From CACKLF01 sp002725175 (GTDB lineage Bacteria; Pseudomonadota; Alphaproteobacteria; Rhodobacterales; Rhodobacteraceae), in contig PBQX02000031.1 of the NCBI GenBank assembly GCA_002725175.2, forward strand, positions 1-11,977: 11,977 bases of DNA, written 5' to 3'. Position 1 is the first letter of the stretch. Every line of letters begins with the position of its first letter. A program made the position numbers and the translations under genes. Below the pieces are notes generated by a model. The model was not told the origin of the DNA, did no database searches, and saw only the letters and a list, made by a program, of their open reading frames with translations. Below are positions 7,517-11,977 of the stretch, piece after piece.

Positions 7517-7786
7517 TAGCTAACTTTCAGATTTTAAACTTTTATATCACTAAGCTGTGACACCAATTTTAATTCANTTGTTTATAAATCCATAAAAATT
7601 AAATGTCGAGCGGGAACTAAGTAGGAAATTTAAANAAAAATATCTGAGCTANCCAATAAAAACTNAAACACNAGCCTGATAATAGAAAAGGAAANGACAT
7701 ACTAATCTAATGATTCAACCTTATGATCAAAAGATTACTACATGACTTTATACTATTTATATAATTTCCAATCATATTTAAATTAT
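7517..7786. other. 270-bp gap between the protease and helicase genes
   Basis: No credible gene is seen on either strand. It should hold the helicase promoter and leader, but I see no convincing -35/-10 pair; the best is a TATAAA-like hexamer on the minus strand near 7541-7546. A short TCAC-N6-GTGA dyad lies at 7547-7560. No terminator is recognisable after the protease. It has six ambiguous bases, a higher density than the neighbouring genes. Confidence 0.5.
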
Positions 7787-8746
7787 TCAAGGCTTCACAA
7801 ACAACTTATCAATAAATCGTTCTTCCCTTGGGTATTTTTCNTTCAGATAATAAAAAAAGGTTTCATGCTCCCTAAATGATAATCGTGGAATAAACTTATA
7901 AAATTCGCTATTTGGCTTAAAATTCCCTGTCTCATGAGAAATTACAGCCTCATATAAATCATAGATATGAATTGAATAAGCATACTTGAGATTATCAAAG
8001 TCCACAGANTTAATATCGCCAGATTCATTTTGACTAAACTGAGCATCACCAATCAGCCCATTAATCCCTAGCAAATGCCCCTTATTATCAATAAGAGGTC
8101 CTCCACTCATACCCCCAGATATCCCGCAACTATGCACCATTGAATAGTTTAACAACTCACTCAATCCCTCTTCATCCAATATCGCTGAATTTATTTCACC
8201 AGAGCAATAAAAAATATCTCTGTAGTCNTTATTGTTNCCCAAAACAATNGGAAAGCCTGCCCCATATACTTTCATCAACGGGTGCCAAATCCCACCAATT
8301 GGAATTGTCTTAAAGGTGTCTTCCGTTTCAAATAGAGATAAATCTAAAGCAATAACTGCTAAATCAAGATCTGCCCAGAAAACTATGTCATTATTATTAA
8401 CTGGATACTCATAATTTGATAACACACTATCAATTACAATGGTTTTTTTTTCGTCATGCCATAAATCTTCGCATTCTTCTTCATAAAAAAGACAATATTT
8501 TTCAAGTACCACATGAGCATTCGTTAAAATAAAATATTTATCCCCAACTCTATTAAAAACAATACCACTGCCACCAAAAAACGCAGACTTNNCTCGATCG
8601 CTATCATNGTTTTCCCATATAGTTATTCTAACAGTAGATTTTTCAAGCGCTTGATAAATATCGAAGCTGTCTAAAGCACTTAAACTTGATGGAATGGCAA
8701 AAACTAATAAAAATGCATGGAGAATTTTTTTCATAAAACCCAGCAT
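7787..8746 (-). CDS. Secreted trypsin-like serine protease
   Basis: A 319-aa protein with a signal peptide (Lys-Lys, hydrophobic core at about 8-18, likely cleavage after SLSA at residue 24), so periplasmic or exported. The trypsin/DegP-like fold shows a catalytic triad: His78 in LTNAHVV, Asp128 in DLDLAVI and Ser214 in GMSGGPL, with a GSGIVF strand at 59-64. C85/C92 and C181/C208 are plausible disulfide pairs. No PDZ domain follows; instead there is a unique tail of about 60 residues. The substrate is unknown. The start is uncertain: AGGAG is only 2 bases before this ATG but 14 before the in-frame ATG at 8734 (Met5), and both keep the signal peptide. The next gene downstream is the helicase, 270 bp away; dtd lies 120 bp upstream. 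Eight Ns, six at third codon positions, leave the triad readable. Confidence 0.87.
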   Translation of the reverse strand: MLGFMKKILHAFLLVFAIPSSLSALDSFDIYQALEKSTVRITIWENXDSDRXKSAFFGGSGIVFNRVGDKYFILTNAHVVLEKYCLFYEEECEDLWHDEKKTIVIDSVLSNYEYPVNNNDIVFWADLDLAVIALDLSLFETEDTFKTIPIGGIWHPLMKVYGAGFXIVLXNNXDYRDIFYCSGEINSAILDEEGLSELLNYSMVHSCGISGGMSGGPLIDNKGHLLGINGLIGDAQFSQNESGDIXSVDFDNLKYAYSIHIYDLYEAVISHETGNFKPNSEFYKFIPRLSFREHETFFYYLXEKYPREERFIDKLFVKP

Positions 8747-8798
8747 AACTCCTGCATAAAAGGTTTCAACTTCTAATTCGATTAAATAAATACCTTAA

Positions 8799-8804
8799 TT
8801 ATAA
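8799..8804 (-). promoter_or_regulatory. Candidate -10 box for the protease gene
   Basis: A perfect TATAAT on the minus strand, about 52 bp upstream of the protease start, inside the 120-bp gap after dtd. There is no clear -35 partner. Low confidence in AT-rich DNA. Confidence 0.25.
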
Positions 8805-8866
8805 AGAAATTAAATCAGAAAAATATGCATAAAAGCTCCCCCGAAGTAGCCATCTAACTTTTAGGA

Positions 8867-9319
8867 TTAATTCGACAAGTCTGAGTTATCTAACCAAATT
8901 GTGGTTGGGCCATCGTTTACAAGAGATATTTTCATATCACCACCAAAAACTCCCTTTTTACAATCAATATCATATTTGTTTAATTCCTTTATGAAATACT
9001 CATAAAGTTCCTCACCTTTATCCGGAGGTGCAGCAGATGAAAATCCTGGTCTATTTCCCCTAGTTGTATCAGCAGCTAGNGTAAATTGACTTACAATTAA
9101 TGCTTCTCCTCCAATATCNAGTATTGATNTATTCATTTTGCCGTTTTCATCACTAAAAATTCTAATCTTTGAAATTTTAGCTGCCATACGCTCAACATTT
9201 AAATCATTATCGTCAGCCATTGCACATACTAAGATTAAAAGTCCTTGGTTTATTTCTGAGACNAAATTATCGCCTATAGAAACGCTAGCNTTAGATACTC
9301 TTTGAATTAATGCCCGCAT
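8867..9319 (-). CDS. dtd: D-aminoacyl-tRNA deacylase
   Basis: A 150-aa cytoplasmic proofreading enzyme that hydrolyses D-amino acids (and glycine from tRNA-Ala) off mischarged tRNAs, a homodimer. The full family length is present, starting MRALIQRVS. Both family motifs are seen: SQF-X-LAAD at 77-84, where the N-containing codon ACN is Thr, giving the expected SQFTL, and the Gly-cisPro motif NDGPTTIWL near the C-terminus (E. coli has NDGPVT). NRPGFSSAAPP matches the middle conserved loop. The start is well supported by GGAGG five bases before the ATG. It lies 59 bp downstream of a small 99-aa gene on the same strand, and the two may share a transcript. Five ambiguous bases occur, four at third codon positions. 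Confidence 0.96.
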   Translation of the reverse strand: MRALIQRVSXASVSIGDNXVSEINQGLLILVCAMADDNDLNVERMAAKISKIRIFSDENGKMNXSIXDIGGEALIVSQFXLAADTTRGNRPGFSSAAPPDKGEELYEYFIKELNKYDIDCKKGVFGGDMKISLVNDGPTTIWLDNSDLSN

Positions 9320-9378
9320 TTTAACCTCCAGTTAAGAAANTANTCTTATAAAATCTGTATATCTTCTTATATTCANCA

Positions 9379-9678
9379 TCAAGTTTTACTATTCTCCTCT
9401 ATTTCCATGCAAGAAAGTTGACTAATAACCGGCAATTTTTCTTTGTAAAAGCTATCTCTTGCTATCAAAATTTTTTCATTAATGTATTCAACTTTCCAAT
9501 TATAGCCAAGAAAGTTTGGCTGTAGAGCAATATCTTTTAAGTCTCTCTGGCATTCCTCTAAACTCAAATATCTTGTCTGGGTCACCTGAAATGGAGTCAT
9601 AAGTCCTATTTCGTCGTCAACGCCCGAAACGTATACTAATTGAATTAGAAACCAAACTGTTGCAGACAAACTTTCCAT
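9379..9678 (-). CDS. Small hypothetical membrane or secreted protein
   Basis: A 99-aa protein I do not recognise. Residues about 5-19 are hydrophobic (VWFLIQLVYVSGV) and could be a signal peptide or single membrane anchor. The rest is polar, with YLSLEEC around 37-43 followed by a probable helix, and a second Cys at 90; C43 and C90 could form a disulfide if exported. The pattern of a leader plus S.EEC is common in short envelope proteins of unknown function. The Shine-Dalgarno is weak (AAGG about 10 bases upstream). It has no Ns although its neighbours do. It sits just upstream of dtd, after a 202-bp AT-rich gap. Coding is supported by the clean frame, the leader and the strand-consistent position. 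Confidence 0.6.
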   Translation of the reverse strand: MESLSATVWFLIQLVYVSGVDDEIGLMTPFQVTQTRYLSLEECQRDLKDIALQPNFLGYNWKVEYINEKILIARDSFYKEKLPVISQLSCMEIEENSKT

Positions 9679-9791
9679 ACAGATAAAACCTTTTTAAATT
9701 ANCCCGCTACATAATTAAAATAAAAGACGACATATTTTAATTTATTTAGTTCCAAATTAATTTATGAAATTCTTTTTTAATTAAAAGTATC

Positions 9792-9804
9792 ATTGTAATA
9801 CAAT
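9792..9804. repeat. 13-bp palindrome ATTGTA-A-TACAAT
   Basis: A perfect short dyad in the 202-bp gap (9679-9880) between the TPR-cyclase and the 99-aa gene, about 114 bp upstream of the latter's start. It has operator-like size and symmetry, but short AT-rich dyads arise by chance. The rest of this gap shows no gene and no clear terminator. Confidence 0.35.
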
Positions 9805-9880
9805 ACAACTATTAATCATTAGTAATATNATTTCTGCGATTGTTTATTTATAACATGTCACCTAAGTAAACTAGCATAAA

Positions 9881-11647
9881 TTAAACATATAAACCGACTG
9901 CAAACTCCTTTAAGGCTTCAGTTGCGCTATCATTATTTAATCGAAAGCTATCAACTTCTTTGGCCCAATCCTTATCTCTGAATAGCTCTTTCCCGTCTTT
10001 AAACCACTTAAATTCATTAAATGGCTGTTCCTCATCAGAACAGATTTTGGCAGTAACAAGCCACGATTTTGTATCTAGGTTTTCAATTTGTTCAATTAAA
10101 TCAATGCAGTTATCCTTGTTTCTTGCCAAAAATTCTCCAAATATAACCGGAGCTATGCGAGAGTCAGAATTTTCTTTTCCCTGCGCTATTGGATCTATTT
10201 CTAAAGCTAACTTTAAAGCATCCAGGCCACGATCAATCTTTCCCAATCGAAGAGATGCTTCTCCATAAACAGAAAGCACCCTTGGATCATTCGGAACCAT
10301 TTTATAACTTTTTGCCGCATGCCTTTCTGCTGCTCTGAAATTTTTACCAGATAAATTCACTTCTGCCATAAGCCTATGGACCTCAAAATCGTTATCATTT
10401 AGCTCATGTGCTTTTTTCAAACAATCTTCTGCTTCACTCCAAATTTTATTTATATCCCCTTTTATAAAACCTCTACTTAACCCCTGACCGATTGCACAAG
10501 CCTTCCAAGCATAGGCTTGGCCATTATCAGAATCAGCTTTAATGGCATCATCAAAGGTTGAGAGCGCATTTGTCAAAGCCTCTTTTTCAATTTTGTGGTG
10601 TAATACTTTCCCTTTAAGTAGTAATTCATAAGAGGTTAAGTTTTCTGTTGGCTTTCGTTGAGCCCTTTCCAAGCTTGATAGTTCTATTTCACCGAGCAAA
10701 TTCTTTGATATTTGCCTAACAATTTCATCCTGAACATCGAAGATATCCTCTAGGATTTTATCAAATTTTTGACTCCAAATTTGGTTTTCGTTCTTCGCAT
10801 CAGAAAGTTCTACAGAAATTCTTACTCTCTTCCCCGATGAGCGTATATTTCCGCTAACTATATAATCAACATCAAACTTTTTACAGAACTCCTGTAGTTC
10901 CATATCACTTCCTCTAAAATCAAAACATGATTGACGTGAAACGAGCTCCAACTCCCTTATCATAGAAAATTCAGTGATCAAATCCTCAACAACGCCATCC
11001 ACAAGATACCCTCCATCCTCGTCATTGTTCATGTTAGAAAAAGGCATAACAGCTAATTTTGGCTTATAATTTGTTGCTTCCTTTTTCTCAGCATAACTTT
11101 TACCGTCAGTTTTTACTATTTTTTCTCCGGTAGGTGAAATTCCATAAGTCTGGTAATTATCTGAGATATTCTTGAGTGCTTTTGTGCCCGCATCTTCGAT
11201 CTCTAGTTCAACTTTATTATTAACTTGATCCTTAACAGTGGTAGACATTAATATTTGCCCGGGCGTACAAGCAGCCTCCAAGCGAGCCGAGATATTAACA
11301 CCGCTACCATATATATTTTCCCCCTCTATTATCACATCATCCATATGGATCCCAACTCTCCAAACAAATTTTGAGTCCTCTTCTTCACTTTCATTCCTTT
11401 TACTTATAGCTTGCTGAAAGTTAATAGCTGCCTTTACGCATGAAACAGGGCTTGCGAACTCGGCAATTACAGAATCACCAGCGGTATAAAATATCTTTCC
11501 ACCATATTCCTCTATATAAGGATCTATAATTGACCTACAATCTTTCAGGTTTTTCAGAGTTTTTTCTTCGTCTTTTTCCATGTGACTACTAAACCCCACG
11601 CAGTCAGTGGCAAGAATTGAAGTTAGCCTTCTATTTACATTAGACAT
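9881..11647 (-). CDS. Soluble class III cyclase-like protein with TolB-N/FlgO-like domain and TPR repeats
   Basis: A 588-aa protein with no membrane helix, so probably cytosolic. Residues about 5-170 are a class III nucleotide cyclase domain with metal Asp15 (ATDCVGFS) and Asp58 (AGDS), and transition-state Asn118 and Arg122 (GVNISARLE). The two base-selecting positions are non-standard: Tyr54 where Lys is usual and Asn111 where Asp or Thr is usual. Residues about 196-315 (KLAVMPF... to DVQDEIVRQIS) match the TolB-N/FlgO-like module that follows cyclase domains in many rhizobial proteins. Residues about 335-490 hold three to four TPR-like helical pairs for protein contacts. An AAGG Shine-Dalgarno six bases before the ATG supports the start. 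A small secreted-protein gene ends 59 bp upstream on the same strand. cAMP production is plausible from the family but uncertain given the substitutions. Confidence 0.9.
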   Translation of the reverse strand: MSNVNRRLTSILATDCVGFSSHMEKDEEKTLKNLKDCRSIIDPYIEEYGGKIFYTAGDSVIAEFASPVSCVKAAINFQQAISKRNESEEEDSKFVWRVGIHMDDVIIEGENIYGSGVNISARLEAACTPGQILMSTTVKDQVNNKVELEIEDAGTKALKNISDNYQTYGISPTGEKIVKTDGKSYAEKKEATNYKPKLAVMPFSNMNNDEDGGYLVDGVVEDLITEFSMIRELELVSRQSCFDFRGSDMELQEFCKKFDVDYIVSGNIRSSGKRVRISVELSDAKNENQIWSQKFDKILEDIFDVQDEIVRQISKNLLGEIELSSLERAQRKPTENLTSYELLLKGKVLHHKIEKEALTNALSTFDDAIKADSDNGQAYAWKACAIGQGLSRGFIKGDINKIWSEAEDCLKKAHELNDNDFEVHRLMAEVNLSGKNFRAAERHAAKSYKMVPNDPRVLSVYGEASLRLGKIDRGLDALKLALEIDPIAQGKENSDSRIAPVIFGEFLARNKDNCIDLIEQIENLDTKSWLVTAKICSDEEQPFNEFKWFKDGKELFRDKDWAKEVDSFRLNNDSATEALKEFAVGLYV

Positions 11648-11660
11648 AATTAACCTTTTC

Positions 11661-11679
11661 TTTCAAAATTTTTTTGAAA
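11661..11679. repeat. Inverted repeat just upstream of the TPR-cyclase start
   Basis: TTTCAAAA (11661-11668), TTT, TTTTGAAA (11672-11679): an 8-bp perfect stem with a 3-base loop. It ends 14 bp before the cyclase start codon and next to its Shine-Dalgarno. It could affect translation or act as a weak processing or termination site after the small gene; no U-tract follows on the minus strand. Confidence 0.4.
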
Positions 11680-11706
11680 CTTTCATCAATATAAAATTTA
11701 ATTAAT

Positions 11707-11952
11707 TTATTTTCTTTTTGCCTTACAAACCGTTTGATAAATTACAGAATAATCTGCAGCTACAGAAGCAAAAAAAGACGCTCGCTCAGCATTTTCCTTT
11801 TTCCACTCTTTGTCAGCCAAACTAACAAATAGCGTAATGGAGTTATATAATTCTGTACAAGCTTCTTGCTCCCAGGGCTCATTTTTAGTTTGCCCGTAGG
11901 TAATACTAGAAAATAGACCCAATGATAAAGCTATTAAGATTAATTTCTTCAT
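11707..11952 (-). CDS. Small secreted hypothetical protein
   Basis: An 81-aa protein beginning MKKLILIALSL with a clear signal peptide and a likely cleavage near ITYG-Q (residue 20), leaving a mature chain of about 60 residues. The mature part is predicted helical, rich in Ala, Lys and Glu, with two cysteines (32 and 76) that could join the ends of a helical hairpin in the periplasm. I chose the ATG at 11952: AAGG lies about 9 bases upstream, whereas an in-frame TTG at 11961 would sit directly on the Shine-Dalgarno. It ends 59 bp before the TPR-cyclase gene on the same strand, so co-transcription is likely. The family is not recognised, and upstream sequence is outside the window. Confidence 0.72.
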   Translation of the reverse strand: MKKLILIALSLGLFSSITYGQTKNEPWEQEACTELYNSITLFVSLADKEWKKENAERASFFASVAADYSVIYQTVCKAKRK

Positions 11953-11977
11953 ACTTTTCAACCTTTTGGTTTAATTT

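Noticed and set aside
7547..7560. TCAC-N6-GTGA dyad upstream of the helicase as a CRP site
   Set aside because: The CRP consensus is TGTGA-N6-TCACA; the arms here are in the opposite order.
8832..8858. Possible terminator after dtd (GGCT ... AGCTTTT on the minus strand)
   Set aside because: Only four pairs, one of them a wobble, with a 10-base loop; not convincing.
11953..11961. TTG start at 11961 for the small secreted protein
   Set aside because: The AAGG Shine-Dalgarno abuts this TTG, leaving no spacer; ATG at 11952 has proper spacing and a better signal peptide start.
1..11977. CRISPR array, transposase, integrase, tRNA or rRNA
   Set aside because: No regularly spaced repeats, no mobile-element protein motifs and no tRNA-like cloverleaf or rRNA sequence were seen.

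Overview
This is an AT-rich bacterial window. The likely source is an alphaproteobacterium, possibly an AT-rich marine lineage. That inference rests on three gene families typical of Alphaproteobacteria: a CyaC-type redox adenylate cyclase, a soluble cyclase/TolB-N-like/TPR protein, and a DeaD-like RNA helicase with the conserved linker of that class. Taxonomy is inferred, not proven. Two genes read rightward (an ABC ATPase and an MFS transporter); the other eight read leftward. There is no mobile element, CRISPR array, rRNA or tRNA, and no gene-free stretch longer than about 300 bases.

Left third (1-4039) is transport. The 3' part of a double-ATPase peptide-type ABC transporter gene converges on an ammonium channel gene, amtB, which has no glnK beside it. 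amtB is divergent from a Bcr/CflA-like MFS exporter. Their shared 276-bp control region holds a perfect 12-bp-arm palindrome and further copies of its half-site placed on the candidate promoters. After the MFS gene comes a 241-bp convergent gap with an 11-bp perfect stem bracketed by an 11-bp direct repeat.

Middle (4040-9678), all leftward in transcription order from the right: a 99-aa small protein, dtd (D-aminoacyl-tRNA deacylase), a secreted trypsin-like serine protease, a DEAD-box RNA helicase and a CyaC homologue. The CyaC homologue has a six-helix diheme-type membrane anchor, a plant-type 2Fe-2S domain and a class III cyclase domain. A small AT-rich hairpin lies between the helicase and cyaC.

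Right end (9881-11977): a small secreted protein gene reads leftward into a second, cytosolic class III cyclase-like protein fused to a TolB-N/FlgO-like domain and TPR repeats. This cyclase lacks the usual Lys and Asp/Thr that select the purine base.

Functionally, the window joins nutrient uptake with two very different cAMP-type signalling proteins, one apparently reading quinone or redox state and one soluble with protein-binding repeats. The sequence has 45 ambiguous bases (N), all between 5057 and 9829. Of the 31 in coding regions, 26 fall at third codon positions, which looks like real strain polymorphism collapsed into a consensus rather than random sequencing failure.
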